Shown one piece after another: positions 51,001 through 60,003 of a DNA stretch of 64,000 bases. The stretch lies in NCBI GenBank assembly GCA_039621445.1, contig CP154956.1, positions 35,065,437-35,129,436 on the forward strand, read 5' to 3'. The notes beneath the pieces were generated by a model that saw only the letters and a program-made list of their open reading frames with translations, was not told where the DNA came from and made no database searches. This DNA is from Euglena gracilis. Taxonomy: Eukaryota > Euglenida > Euglenophyceae > Euglenales. Positions within the stretch are counted from its first letter, which is position 1, and each line of letters opens with the position of its first letter. Both the position numbers and the translations under genes were made by a program.

Positions 51001-54000
51001 TTCGAGGCTGGGCCAATGCATTCCCAGCCTCCGTGGGGAATCAAACCCGGTGGCCAGATATTTTATCAACCCCAAATATATTTTTTTCTATGGTTAGATT
51101 GATATGTTGGCATCCTCGATCCACAGTGTCATTTCACAAGTTTGGCGACTTCTTTCCGGGAACTGGGGACATCAGCGACATTGGGGTTCACAAAGGAAAG
51201 GGCTTTGCCGTCAACTTCCCCCTGAAAGACGGTATCAACGACACAAGGTGTGGTGTGAATTACATTGTGTTCCTATGTGCTGTTTTGCATTGTGTTGTGT
51301 TCTGTTGTGCTGTGTCGTGTTGTTTGTGTGCCAGGGTGGGTGGGCGGGTGGGTGGGTTGGTGGGTGTAGGTGTGGGTATTTGCATGTACCTTGTGCTTAT
51401 GTGCTTGTCTGCATGCGTGTGTGTGTTTGCCCTGGTGTCTGTTTTGTGTGTTTTGTGCACATGATCGACTGAGTGGGTGAGCGAGTTCGTGTGTCTGTCT
51501 GTCCGTCCGTGCGTGCATCTGCCCCTCTGCGTACCTGCCGGCATGCGCACGTGGATGTTTATGTGTCTAAGCAGGGAACAACTTTGGAATAAATGACCCT
51601 CCCTGGGAGAGGTCCAGCCAGCCGGCTGGAGGTAAGGAGCTGAGCTGGCTATAGATGAACTCTACTTCCTGTCCAGAGGCCCGAAGGGCGACTGGACAGC
51701 TGTTTCCCCCTTTGGCTCAAAATTTGGACAGAGAAGGCCAAATAAGGAGCCAAAAATGGATTATTTAAAAAATAAATTTTCGATTTTGCTTGCTTCGGCC
51801 CAGCTTCAGTCGGGTTCCAGCTGTTCCCCCATTGCAGGCGAGTCACGTAGCAGGTCCAACCGCCCTAAATTTTCCAGGCGGACCCAGGTTCGATAAGCGG
51901 TGATTTATTTCTAATGGGCAAGTCCCATGCTGGAATTTTGAATGATGCTGTTCAATGTTGTGTTGTGGAAAAGATTGCAATCGTCTCATCCAGCAACATA
52001 ATTTTTGATGGTTTCTGCATGCAGCTATGAGTCCATCTTCAAGCCCGTTATGACAAGGGTTCTGGAGTCCTTCCAGCCAAATGCCATTGTTATGCAATGC
52101 GGCGCTGACAGTCTTGCTGGGGATATGCTTGGTGCGTCCATATGCTGGCATACATTTTCAACCTGTTGATGATTTTCTTTCCACCCCATTCCGTTGATGA
52201 CGGATGTGCCTCAGTTTTTCTGTGAAGTGTTTTCTCTTAAATGCATTTCCTCTTTCTAACACTGTCACAATGCCACATTGGGATGGATGTGAACAACCTG
52301 TGGGAAAAAAACCATTTCAGGAATGATTGAATTTCAGGAATTTTCAGCCGTGCTTCAGATGGAGGAGTGGTCAGTTCCCAAAAGCTGAGAGAATGTTCCA
52401 AATGATGGATAATGGCAGGCTTGGCTCATTGTAGGTACATTCAACCTCACGCTGAAGGGCCATGCGAGATGCTTGCAGTTTTTGCAGAAATACAATGGGC
52501 GTGGCAAGTTTGATGGCCAACCATCAACCGTTCAGGAAATTGAAACCCCGCAATTCTCTTCCTGTGGTTAGCTTCTATGAATAAATCTTCAATGAAATTT
52601 GATTCCCGTTCTGTTATTTAACAACAAGTCACCGGACACGGTCCATGGCCATAAAACATTTAAACACCCCCCAAAAATAAGACCCCCCCAAAATAAGACC
52701 CCCCCTGGAGGTTTCCAGCAACGGACCCAAAAACAAGGGGGGATTTAGTTGACACCCTTGGTGAATTTGTGAAATCCTCGCAAGGCTAACAGAGGGGACC
52801 ACACAAACCGAACTTTTGAGACATTTTCTTTGAATGAATCGACGTCTGCACAGAACAGACTTGTGAAACTCCTCTGATCCCCCAAACAGTGACCCCCAAC
52901 TTACTATAACCATTCTCCCCAACGAGCCCGTGAGACTTGTACCCGCCCCCCCCCCTTGTCCACCGACCACCCCTATATACCGACCACCCCCCGGTCGGGG
53001 GTTGCAGGTTGAGGGGGGTGTACGACCACCCTCCCTGGTCGGGGGTTGCAGGTGACCACCAAAACCCGTGTTTCCTGTCCATTGAGTGTTCGTCATGTTC
53101 CCTCCGGGGAGTCCTGTTTTGTATGAGTGTAGTGATGGCATTGGTCCCTCACCTAATGGGGAGAAATATTACCGTTATGAAATTGCACCTTTTTTGGCTT
53201 TTGGTTTTGTTTTGGCCCCTAGTGGTACGACCACCCCCTGGTCGGGGGTTGCAGGTTGTGGGGGGTGTACGACCACCCCCCCTGGTCGGGGGTTGCAGGA
53301 ACCCGGTCGGTGGACAAGGGGGGGGGGCGGGTACCATCACAATGCAGTGCAAGGGAAACCAAACCGATCACTACCCAACACTGGAAGCCCCAAGGCAACA
53401 CCCAGGCAAACTGGAGATTGGAAACTGGCACAGATCCACACATGAATCACATCACATCACATTACACATGAATCCGTGCCGTATTCATGTTCATTTGGAT
53501 TGCGTTGTTTGATTGCGGCAAGCGCCTGGTAAGTAAACACTCTGCCCCCTGAGCTAAGCTCCTTCGGTTTTCGTTCTATTCACAGTTTTTTTTATTATTG
53601 AAAATTCAGATATTTTGCCAAACTGTGTGCATCCAATACCCCACCGCAAATGGTGGCAGACAACAGAGGGGAAGTGGTTCCACAGAATTTGCCATGCCCT
53701 GCACACAATGTACCCATGCTTGTCCTTGGTGGCGGTGGGTACACCGTGAAGAACGTCGCGCGGTGCTGGTCCTATGAAACAGCGGTGTTGTGCAACGAAG
53801 AGGTTTCCATCCCCATGCCTATTGTTTTTTTTTTTGATTGGCTATCTCAACAAGTTCTGCAAAGAAAATGGAGAAACTCAGCAAATTGTTAGAAAGGGGG
53901 ACAGGGCATGATGCATGCATGCATGCATGCCCTGCATGCACTGAACCCCCCAAGTAATAACCCCCCCCCCGCCACAAGGGCCGACTTCCGCTGCGCAAAT

Positions 54001-56760
54001 AATGAACCCCCCCTCTAACAGCCGTGACAGCAAAGGACAAAAGAGGAAAAAATCAGCACAAATGTTGCCAAAAATGATGAAATTCTTGCAGAAATATGTA
54101 ATCAGAGTGTCCATTTTTATCAACATGCCGGAAAAGTGATTGTTGGTTCCTGTTGCTGCGTGGAGGGTTTTTTGGGCTAATTTTGGCTTTAAAAGATTTG
54201 CCCAAATAATAACCCCTCCCCAAATAGTAACCCTCCCTGGACTCTGACTTCGAGTGTCCAAATAATAAACCGGGAAGGGGTTTATTGTGCTGGCCCGGTA
54301 TGATATATCTCCACCCCAATACAGGTGTGTCGAGGCTTCACCAGCAAAGTTCCGGATTATTTCCACTATTTGAGTTTTTCCATCCGAAATGTGGTTTCTA
54401 AACATCAACCCAAGTGGTGATTGATTACAAGTGAAAACTTTCCACACAGTGTCCTCATCGTTATCAGGTGCCCAATGAGCTTCCAACAGGCGAATTCCCA
54501 ACAACAGTGTATGCCACTGGTGAGAAGCTGCACCTCCCGCCGAAGGACGTCCCTGATACCAACACACGAGAGGTGTATTTTTTTCAGTGGTCACGTTTGC
54601 ATCTCTCCCCTATGCCCCTTACCCCCTATGGGCTCCCCCCCTCCAGCAACCCCCCCCCCCCCACCATCCTGGGTGGGCTGAACGGGAAAGCCTGGTGGGA
54701 TTGTGGCGACCCCTGCCCACTTGGCTTCCTGAACCCTGCTGACTGGGTCTGTTCCAATTTTCAAAAACTCCCAAATCCTTTTTTTATTTCGGGAAAAGGG
54801 AGAGTATGAACTATTAAATACCCCCCCTCCCAAACAATCCCCCCCCCCCCCCCGAGGACCGACTTCGGCTGCCCAAATAATAACTCTCTGGCAACTGTGA
54901 GGGCATGGAAAAAATGAGGGGAAAAACTATAGTAGAAATGTTGCAACAAATCAAAAAAAAATGGATGAAATTGGCACAGAACATATGCCGAAACAGTTTT
55001 TCAAAAAAAACTCACAAATGCCAAAAAACTGACCATTGGAGCCTGTGGAGGGGTTTTTGGCTTCCAGATTTTTGCCCAAATAATAAACACCCCAAATAAT
55101 GAACACCCCCCTGGACCCCAACTTCGAGTGTCCAAATAGCAAACCGGGGGGTTATTATTTGGGGGGGTTTAATCAAAGATTGCTTTGAAGGGTGTTATAT
55201 ACGGGAAACGAAAGTCACGGGAAAAATATAACGCAGAACAATTATATTCAAATTTCGATTTTGAAAAATTATGAGAAAATTAAGGGAATCTTCAAATTTT
55301 CAGGGAAAATGTTGGTAATTCATAATTTTTTTTTGGGTTGTAATGATATTTTTGACAAAAAATGGACTTTTTTCACAATTTTGCATTCAAAATAAGCCCA
55401 AGTATTGACAACGTTACATAACCCTTTTCATTTCTTTTTTTCTTTTTCTTTTTCTTGTTGTGTGTGTGTGTGTGTGTGTGTGTGTGAGAAAATCGACGAC
55501 CCCAAAGAATGCCTCCTCCAAAGGGGTGGGAAAGGGGTGTTGGATAAAAATGGGAAAAGTTATGGGAAATCGGGCTGGTTTCCCATCATGGTTTTTGTCT
55601 CCCATAATTCCGGATTGTATGTTTTATGTTTTCATGAGTCATACACTCCGTTTCAATCTCTTTCGCGTGGCACCGCTTCAATGTTTATCGTGTGGTGTAT
55701 TTCATTTTGTGGCAGGCGCAGCTTCGGCTGTGTGCTGTGTTGAGGTCCCAGGCATATGCCATATTGGGGCGTGTGAAATACTCATCAAAAAAGGTCAAAG
55801 CTGATTTTCCTCAATTCCCCCTCTATCCTTAAAAGCGCTCCGCACACAACAAGCAAAACTTTTGGAAAACATGGATCTTGGCCCATGGAAAATAAGGAGC
55901 TCGGGACTGATAAAAAAAAACTCCGCCGCGCAATAAAACTTGAAACGGTGTCCCACGGAAGTAATTCAAACAGAGTGTAATTGTTCTTTGCGCTCGCTTT
56001 TTTTATATTCTGACAGCAGCCGTCTTCAAGCCAGCAACTTTTTTTGCCTTAACCCTTGAAGTTTGTTTGTTTTGGTGCTGGGCTTGCCGAAAATTGGCTG
56101 AAAATGGGCTGCCTGGTGCACATTTCCTGAACTTTATCTCTGGCCCTTTTTTCACAGCTGTTTCCCCACTTTTCTGGGTTTGCAGAAGGGATGGGGGGAG
56201 TCAATAGCCACCAGTGAATTTCCTGAGCTGGTTGACCTCACCTGGGGGGTCCAACCAGCCAACATCTTTTTGCCAGCCAGCACTCCCAGTCTGGTTGCAG
56301 ATCCCCCCACACCCTGGGGGTTGAATGAAGTCAAGTTTGGCCAGTCTGGCAAAGCCGGGCTGGACCAGACGGAAATAAATGACTGCAAAAAAAATGGCAA
56401 AGTTGAGTATTTTGAGGGGCAGGGTTTTCTTCCAAAACTCTGGTGAAATATTTCAACCCAGTTGGATTTGGGCGTTTTTCCCATTTTCGGGTCATCCACG
56501 CAGCCGGTGGGACCTGCAGCTGGCTGCCCCCGGGTGGGGTTCCCGCCAGTACTAATTATTCCATGACTGGAGCCCCACCCCGGTCCCCAAGGGTGGCAAC
56601 ATTTCCCAACAGCTGATGTTTTTCTTGGGGGGAGTCTGCATCCTTGTCACCTTTGCTTCCGCAGGAGCTTGAGAGGCATGTGATGCAGATATGTGAGAAC
56701 ATTCGCCAACTGCAGGGTCCCCCCAGCGTACAACTGCAGACTGCAGGACGCTTTCATTGA
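42008..56760 (+). CDS. HDAC: Class I histone deacetylase (RPD3/HDAC1 type), 15 exons
   Basis: Zinc-dependent lysine deacetylase, nuclear by family. Exons: 42008-42077, 42876-42901, 43593-43640, 43837-43932, 44042-44146, 44306-44370, 44568-44611, 45972-46039, 46425-46491, 51127-51247, 52025-52131, 52435-52493, 53707-53802, 54468-54572, 56665-56760. These sum to 1173 nt, 390 aa plus stop, with every phase matched. Catalytic residues are all present: His141-His142 ([10 protein letters not shown]), Asp177 and His179 (DIDIHHGDG), Asp265 ([10 protein letters not shown]), Tyr304 ([15 protein letters not shown]), one residue off human HDAC1 numbering. Introns 1, 6, 7, 8 and 12 are nonconventional with complementary ends; the other nine are GT-AG. 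The C-terminus stops soon after the catalytic domain, without the long charged tail of animal HDAC1. Start Met at 42008 gives [20 protein letters not shown], the family's usual N-terminus. Confidence 0.95.
42078..42875 (+). other. Nonconventional intron 1 of histone deacetylase
   Basis: Begins ATACAGGGCC and ends GGCCCTGACGGC: CAG at +4 to +6, CTG at -8 to -6, perfect 7-bp complementarity, no GT-AG. Joins S-H-P-M-K-P exactly as in the family. Contains a copy of the dispersed repeat at 42222-42600. Confidence 0.88.
42222..42600. repeat. Dispersed repeat with TAGGGTTAGGG, copy 1
   Basis: Includes GATTTCTTCCCAATGCCACT, GGAGATAAGTTGTAGGGTTA and CACAATTGGATCTCCCAATT. High similarity to 57018-57560 over several hundred bases. 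Confidence 0.85.
42876..42901 (+). CDS. HDAC: Histone deacetylase, exon 2
   Basis: 26 nt: completes His24 and adds PMKPYRVA, then GTATGT donor. Confidence 0.88.
42902..43592 (+). other. Intron 2 of histone deacetylase (GT-AG)
   Basis: GTATGT..TTGGCCAG, 691 bp. No element with clear ends. Confidence 0.8.
43593..43640 (+). CDS. HDAC: Histone deacetylase, exon 3
   Basis: [16 protein letters not shown], matching the family's THNLL-NYGLY-KM(E/D) helix. Confidence 0.9.
43837..43932 (+). CDS. HDAC: Histone deacetylase, exon 4
   Basis: [20 protein letters not shown], then [12 protein letters not shown]; contains the conserved KYH..DY segment. Acceptor GTTGCTCCAG, donor GTGCCT. Confidence 0.92.
44042..44146 (+). 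CDS. HDAC: Histone deacetylase, exon 5
   Basis: [20 protein letters not shown], then [15 protein letters not shown]; conserved [13 protein letters not shown]. Acceptor CCGCCTCCGCAG; an upstream tandem AG at 43989-43990 would add 17 residues and is less likely. Confidence 0.85.
44306..44370 (+). CDS. HDAC: Histone deacetylase, exon 6
   Basis: [20 protein letters not shown] then Trp and two bases of Ala137. Acceptor CCCCTGCCCAG. Confidence 0.92.
44371..44567 (+). other. Nonconventional intron 6 of histone deacetylase
   Basis: 197 bp, begins ACACAGGGCTGC and ends GCAGCTCTGAGACA: CAG at +4 to +6, CTG at -8 to -6, 8 of 9 bases complementary. No GT-AG. Joins NW-A-GGLHHA, the active-site histidine pair, with correct frame. 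Confidence 0.9.
44568..44611 (+). CDS. HDAC: Histone deacetylase, exon 7 (active-site His pair)
   Basis: 44-nt exon: [14 protein letters not shown] plus one base. Carries His141/His142. Confidence 0.92.
44612..45971 (+). other. Nonconventional intron 7 of histone deacetylase
   Basis: 1360 bp, begins GCTCACACC and ends GGCGTGGGTTT. +4 to +6 is CAC and -8 to -6 is GTG, which pair with each other as CAG/CTG do in the others. Joins GF-C-YVNDIV in frame. Contains a TTTATGATT repeat (44885-44965), a CAGG-type C/G-run repeat (45110-45400) and AAATAAC repeats (45560-45880). Confidence 0.82.
45972..46039 (+). CDS. HDAC: Histone deacetylase, exon 8
   Basis: [15 protein letters not shown], then AFSRVLYV. 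The ND and the hydrophobic helix are near-invariant in class I enzymes. Confidence 0.93.
46040..46424 (+). mobile_element. Nonconventional intron 8 of histone deacetylase = CAGG-family MITE
   Basis: 385 bp. The element starts CAGGCTTTTGCTTAAGG (46043) and ends CCTTAAGCAAAAGCC, 15-bp complementary ends. Flanks ATGTTGAC (46035-46042) and ATGTGGAC (46420-46427) are an 8-bp target duplication with one mismatch. Cutting 3 nt before CAG and 5 nt after the right end gives exactly [14 protein letters not shown]. The right end reads CCA where CTG is expected. Ends and C/G-run arms match the dispersed copies at 8583, 13105 and 23896. Confidence 0.92.
46425..46491 (+). CDS. HDAC: Histone deacetylase, exon 9 (zinc site)
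   Basis: [20 protein letters not shown] then MT plus one base. Asp177 and His179 are zinc ligands by family. Donor GTGCCC. Confidence 0.94.
48041..48065 (+). repeat. CA dinucleotide repeat
   Basis: About twelve CA units. Confidence 0.95.
49603..49680 (+). repeat. G-rich tract
   Basis: About 78 bases almost all G, a shorter version of 11572-12963. Confidence 0.9.
51127..51247 (+). CDS. HDAC: Histone deacetylase, exon 10
   Basis: [20 protein letters not shown], then [20 protein letters not shown]; the conserved SFHK-G-FFPGTGD region. Acceptor ATCCACAG, donor GTGTGG. Confidence 0.94.
51248..52024 (+). other. Intron 10 of histone deacetylase (GT-AG)
   Basis: 777 bp, GT-rich low-complexity start (51250-51500) then unique sequence. 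No element with clear ends. Confidence 0.8.
52025..52131 (+). CDS. HDAC: Histone deacetylase, exon 11
   Basis: [20 protein letters not shown], then [16 protein letters not shown]. Contains catalytic Asp265. Acceptor TTTCTGCATGCAG, donor GTGCGT. Confidence 0.94.
52132..52434 (+). other. Intron 11 of histone deacetylase (GT-AG)
   Basis: 303 bp, ends TTGGCTCATTGTAG. Nothing else seen. Confidence 0.85.
52435..52493 (+). CDS. HDAC: Histone deacetylase, exon 12
   Basis: [20 protein letters not shown], matching FNLT-KGHA-C--F. The end can slide within the repeat ACAATG. Confidence 0.9.
52494..53706 (+). other. Nonconventional intron 12 of histone deacetylase
   Basis: 1213 bp without GT-AG. Ends are complementary: GGGCGTGGCAA just inside the 5' end and TTGCCATGCCC just inside the 3' end (10 of 11). 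Both borders carry ACAATG, so the cut is ambiguous over 6 nt; every choice gives Y-N-V-P-M-L. The 3' side has CTG at -8. The 5' side lacks CAG. Contains the element at 52939-53334. Confidence 0.8.
52939..53334. mobile_element. CTTGTC-family inverted-repeat element inside intron 12
   Basis: Ends GTACCCGCC..CTTGTCCACCGACC and GGTCGGTGGACAAG..GGCGGGTAC, about 30 bp perfect. The interior has four GGTCGGGGGTTGCAGG units. Same layout as 14372-14632. No obvious target duplication. Confidence 0.8.
53707..53802 (+). CDS. HDAC: Histone deacetylase, exon 13
   Basis: [20 protein letters not shown], then [12 protein letters not shown]. Contains the transition-state Tyr304. Donor GTTTCC. Confidence 0.94.
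53803..54467 (+). other. Intron 13 of histone deacetylase (GT-AG)
   Basis: 665 bp. Contains an AAATAATAA repeat (53942-54295) related to 54815-55170, and a GCATGCAT run at 53910-53940. Confidence 0.75.
54468..54572 (+). CDS. HDAC: Histone deacetylase, exon 14
   Basis: [20 protein letters not shown], then [15 protein letters not shown]; matches IPNEL..F--F-P-F-LH--P. Acceptor CGTTATCAG, donor GTGTAT. Confidence 0.92.
54815..55170. repeat. AAATAATAA-family inverted-repeat element
   Basis: Left ATTAAATACCCCCC, right GGGGGGTTATTATTTGGG; inside, GACCGACTTCGGCTGCC and CAACTTCGAGTGTCC. Same block order as 53942-54295. Confidence 0.6.
55460..55487 (+). repeat. GT dinucleotide repeat
   Basis: About fourteen GT units. 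Confidence 0.95.
56665..56760 (+). CDS. HDAC: Histone deacetylase, exon 15 (terminal)
   Basis: [20 protein letters not shown], then [11 protein letters not shown] and TGA. It matches the last helix of the catalytic domain (L-KI---L-ENLR). The final residues could be intronic if a further intron starts near CTGCAG, so the exact stop is less certain than the exon. Confidence 0.85.
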   Translation, partial: ELERHVMQICENIRQLQGPPSVQLQTAGRFH

Positions 56761-57017
56761 TGCCACTTGGCTGACAGGTTGGCAAAGTGGTTGGGGTACG
56801 GGGGGAGGAGGCACGGGAAGGGGAGGGCTGTACGATAATCCCCACAACCCAAAAGGTGGAGGGTGGGGGGTGGACCCCCCACCCCATCCTGGTGGGTGGG
56901 GGGGGTCCACCCACCTCCCACCAGGCCTTCCTGTTCTTCCGGGGGGCGCCGATTTTTTAGGTTAAAATTTCTTTGAGAAGGGTGCAATGGTGGTTGGGGG
57001 GGTGGACCCCCCAATGT

Positions 57018-57560
57018 GATGCAACAATCAGGTGTGCCAATGTGATTTCTTCCCAATGCCACTGCCCCGCTCGAATTGGAGATAAGTTGTAGGGTTAGGG
57101 CTAGGTTTGCCACAATTGGATCTCCCAATTGAGTCCAAATTAGGCGAAAATGTGGCATAATTTTGGGCCTCAACGTGGAATGAAATTGGCCACAACCCAA
57201 ATGTAAAATTCATAAGTTATCTTTAGCCTTATAAAAATAAACCCAACTCTAAACCAAGAATGTAGTCTGGGACATAACACCTGTGTGACCCCACCCCCCA
57301 GGGGTGGGTTTTCGAGAGTGGGTGTTGACTTCTGTTCACCCCAATCTGGGGGCTGTCTGGTATCCACTGCAGGGGAAAGACTCCCCTCTGTTTCAGAGGT
57401 TGAGGGAATGTCTCCCTTGGTGGAAAACCCATCCTCTCCACAAAGTGTTGCAAGTGATCCAACAAGGGGTGGGGCGGGTTGGCGGGACCAACCCCCGCCA
57501 ACCCGCCCACCCACTCTCGATGGGTCAGGTTTTTGCCCGGCCAAAGGCTGGGCCGGAAAA
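57018..57560. repeat. Dispersed repeat with TAGGGTTAGGG, copy 2
   Basis: Homologous to 42222-42600, with an extra segment near 57300-57480. It ends in CAGGTTTTTGCCCGGCCAAAG, like the other copy's complement. Confidence 0.85.
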
Positions 57561-58577
57561 CTTTTTTCAGTGTTTCTGGCCGATTTTGGCCCTCAATTGT
57601 CCCCCCTGATTGGGGGGCTCTCCATTTCTGATTTTTTTTTCATTTGCTTGTTATTGACACCTTTGCTGCGGTTCAACCACGTGCACCTAGGCGCATTTTC
57701 GTGCGAAATTGTTTTAATGCGCTGGCTTTTACGTTCCCTCCCCTTTGGAATCCAGGGACAGTTCATGGCCCCAAGGGAAAGGTGCGACCTAAGCGCCGGC
57801 AAAAGAAAAGAAGAAAACCCGGTCGTTTTTTTTTTACGTCCCGTTCCGGAGACTCCAAGGGGGCTATTTTTTGAACTTCTCGATGCCCTCAAAAAGGCCG
57901 CCGGGGATCAGAAAGGACAGGGCGCCATTACCTTGGCCGCCGGCGACTTATGCCGTTTTGGTTTTGGTGGCGCGCCGGGCCGGGCGCTGGGGTGTCGCAC
58001 TTCGTCGCGGAAAAACCGGCCAGGCGGGAAGAGGGCGTGGCGCCCTGCCTTGCTCGCCGGCGGCAGTGAGGGTAAAACTGCCTGCCCTTAATTTTTGCGC
58101 CGGGCAAGGATGCGACCCGCCGGAGTTGACTGGCGGCGCGGCTAGAAAGCAGCAACGCTGCGCCTCTCCATTTTCTTCAGCAAAAACAGAAACAGGCACG
58201 CTGCTCGAGTGCGCCCAGAATTTTCTGGGGGCCCCTATTGTCCCAAGGATGTATTAGCATAACTTTGAACAATTCTGGGTCTTGCGACGTGAAAAATAAG
58301 ACACCTCGGGCTCCGCACTTTGCCATTGTGAGGCCATGCCTTGCGCGCCGGCGGTTTGTTGCGATTGTTTTTGTGCGCTTAGTAAGGGGGTCCCCCTTAG
58401 TGCCGCCTCGCCGGAGTTGGGTGATTCCTAATTTGCCCTCCGACAACCCAGAAGAAAGGAACAAAGTCCAGAACGAAGACGAACCCAGAGAAGAAGTCAA
58501 TATCAAACGAATATCCGGAAGGACACGAAGCTGACGGAACATCAATTTACAACTTACAATTTTACAATTTGACTTCA
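57561..58577 (+). other. GC-rich stretch with open frames, no recognised gene
   Basis: 57750-58450 is rich in CGCCGG and GCGCC. One frame reads FELLDALKKAAGDQKGQGAI (57874-57933), protein-like but without a recognised domain, start or splice context. Confidence 0.3.
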
Positions 58578-59330
58578 ATGAACAATGCTGTGGAGAAGAA
58601 ATTGGAATTATCCAATCGGCGTGAACTACCCGGAGCAGCAGTGACCGCAGCAGCTGGAGAACCTGAAGCTGAGGACGAAACGTGGAGAACCGTGGCCGCC
58701 CCAGCCCCCCAGTTCCTTACATCAGAAATTTCCCACCAAAAAACCCCACCGAACGACGGCCACGGACAGTGGACCATAGTGGTCAGAAAGACCAGCAGGA
58801 GGAAGGTACCCCCGGCCCAATATGGGCAGAACTACCTGGGACAGAAGAAACCCAGAAGATGTCACCGACATTTGGGAAGATGGAATCAAGGATCAAACCC
58901 ATTCTACCAGAAGTTGGGCCTAGTCCCCCACAAGGGGCATCAATGGAGGCCCCAGCGTGGCCATCCACTAAAGTCCCCTGCTGTTCAACTCCCCAATACG
59001 GGCAGATGGAATGTGGGCCAAGGGGGACAACATCGACCACGCCTTGGAGGCCAATTCTGCAAGCACATGCCCATTGGACGGGGCAAAGAAGGTCTGTTTA
59101 AAACCCCTAAAATGTCTCCCATTATCAACCACCCCCCCAAGGGGAAAAGGGGGGCCCACAGAGGTCCCCCAAGACTTCCAATGCATCTGGAGACTCACAT
59201 CAAGTCAATCCAAAGACAAGGAGAGGCCAGGCCGGGGGCCAAGGCTATTACGGCCAACAATTTCAAGCCCACTGGGGGCATCACCTTACAGACCCTGGGG
59301 GCCAGAAGTTTATCAGCTGCAGCCCAATAG
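58578..59330 (+). CDS. Unrecognised basic protein, 250 aa
   Basis: The ATG at 58578 opens an intronless frame to TAA/TAG at 59328-59330. The N-terminus is acidic/Ala-rich (residues 20-40); then QWTIVVRKTSRRKV and many Arg/Lys/Gly/Pro residues, as in nucleic-acid-binding gag-like or ORF1 proteins of retroelements. An overlapping frame (59011-60003) continues with protein-like sequence, so this may be a two-frame element or a frameshifted gene. No polymerase or zinc knuckle seen. Confidence 0.35.
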   Translation: MNNAVEKKLELSNRRELPGAAVTAAAGEPEAEDETWRTVAAPAPQFLTSEISHQKTPPNDGHGQWTIVVRKTSRRKVPPAQYGQNYLGQKKPRRCHRHLGRWNQGSNPFYQKLGLVPHKGHQWRPQRGHPLKSPAVQLPNTGRWNVGQGGQHRPRLGGQFCKHMPIGRGKEGLFKTPKMSPIINHPPKGKRGAHRGPPRLPMHLETHIKSIQRQGEARPGAKAITANNFKPTGGITLQTLGARSLSAAAQ

Positions 59331-60003
59331 GGCATTACTACATGGCCCAGCCCCAGGAAGAGTGTACGTCCAAAGCTTTCCCTTTTTCCCTTTTTGGGAC
59401 TTTCTCAAAAAGCCTTTCGCTTTCGCCTTGGTGCGCAGCCTACTTATGGTAGGGAAAAGTCTTTGGAGTAACAAAAAGTGGTTTTCCCCTTTTGTTCCCA
59501 AATCCCCAAGAGGCAAAGCACAAGACAAAGACTTCAGAAGTTTCTTCTGGAGTCAAGTTCGATTGTTCCGAGGGTTTTTCCCTCTGACAAAACCAATGGT
59601 CAAACTTGGAATTGATGACAGTGAAGAATACCACCTGTGGGGGAAGGAGAGAAAAGTGCTGACGTGTCCAGAGGCAGATCCAAGAAGGGTCTGCCACGAT
59701 CTTACCAACTGTGGTTTCCACAGTGGTGCGACCGTCACAGAACCCACTCTGCAGATATCCTACGGAGCTGGGACGTGCCTGGTACACATCCCCCTCCCAG
59801 GGCTACGCCCGATTTCCTTCATGGACCAGGGATTCCCAGGTCCAGTCAGGATATCTGACGCTTCCCCGGTGGGGCTCACTTCTACTCCATTCGGTGTCTC
59901 TCCTTTCCGCACAGTGGCATCCACCCAAAGCCCAAAAAAAGCGCAAAAGGTTAGCCGCGTTTCGCGGTTACCTATTAGCCGTTTCGGCTTAGGTGGGGTG
60001 TGA
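59331..60003 (+). CDS. Open frame following the basic ORF, unrecognised
   Basis: Part of a frame open from 59011 to TGA at 60001. Contains TKPMVKLGIDDSEEYHLWGK and CHDLTNCGFHSGATVTEP. No domain recognised. It ends in two small hairpins (CCGCG-TTT-CGCGG at 59955-59967 and AGCCG-TTT-CGGCT at 59977-59989), which generate the last codons. Confidence 0.25.

Larger units (their letters stand above)
46492..51126 (+). other. Intron 9 of histone deacetylase (GT-AG, 4.6 kb)
   Basis: Holds C/G-run hairpin repeats, CA repeat 48041-48065, AAATAAGACCCCCC repeats (48360-48780, 49230-49380, 49830-49940), telomere-like CCCTAA (48998-49023, 50147-50162), a G-rich tract 49603-49680 and a segment at 50200-50420 resembling the interior of intron 8. 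Confidence 0.7.
54573..56664 (+). other. Intron 14 of histone deacetylase (GT-AG, 2.1 kb)
   Basis: Contains the AAATAATAA repeat 54815-55170, a GT microsatellite 55460-55487 and unique T-rich DNA. Confidence 0.75.

Noticed and set aside
57285-58091. 268-codon plus-strand frame
   Set aside because: Its first half translates a dispersed repeat and C/G runs; only a short piece near 57874 looks protein-like.
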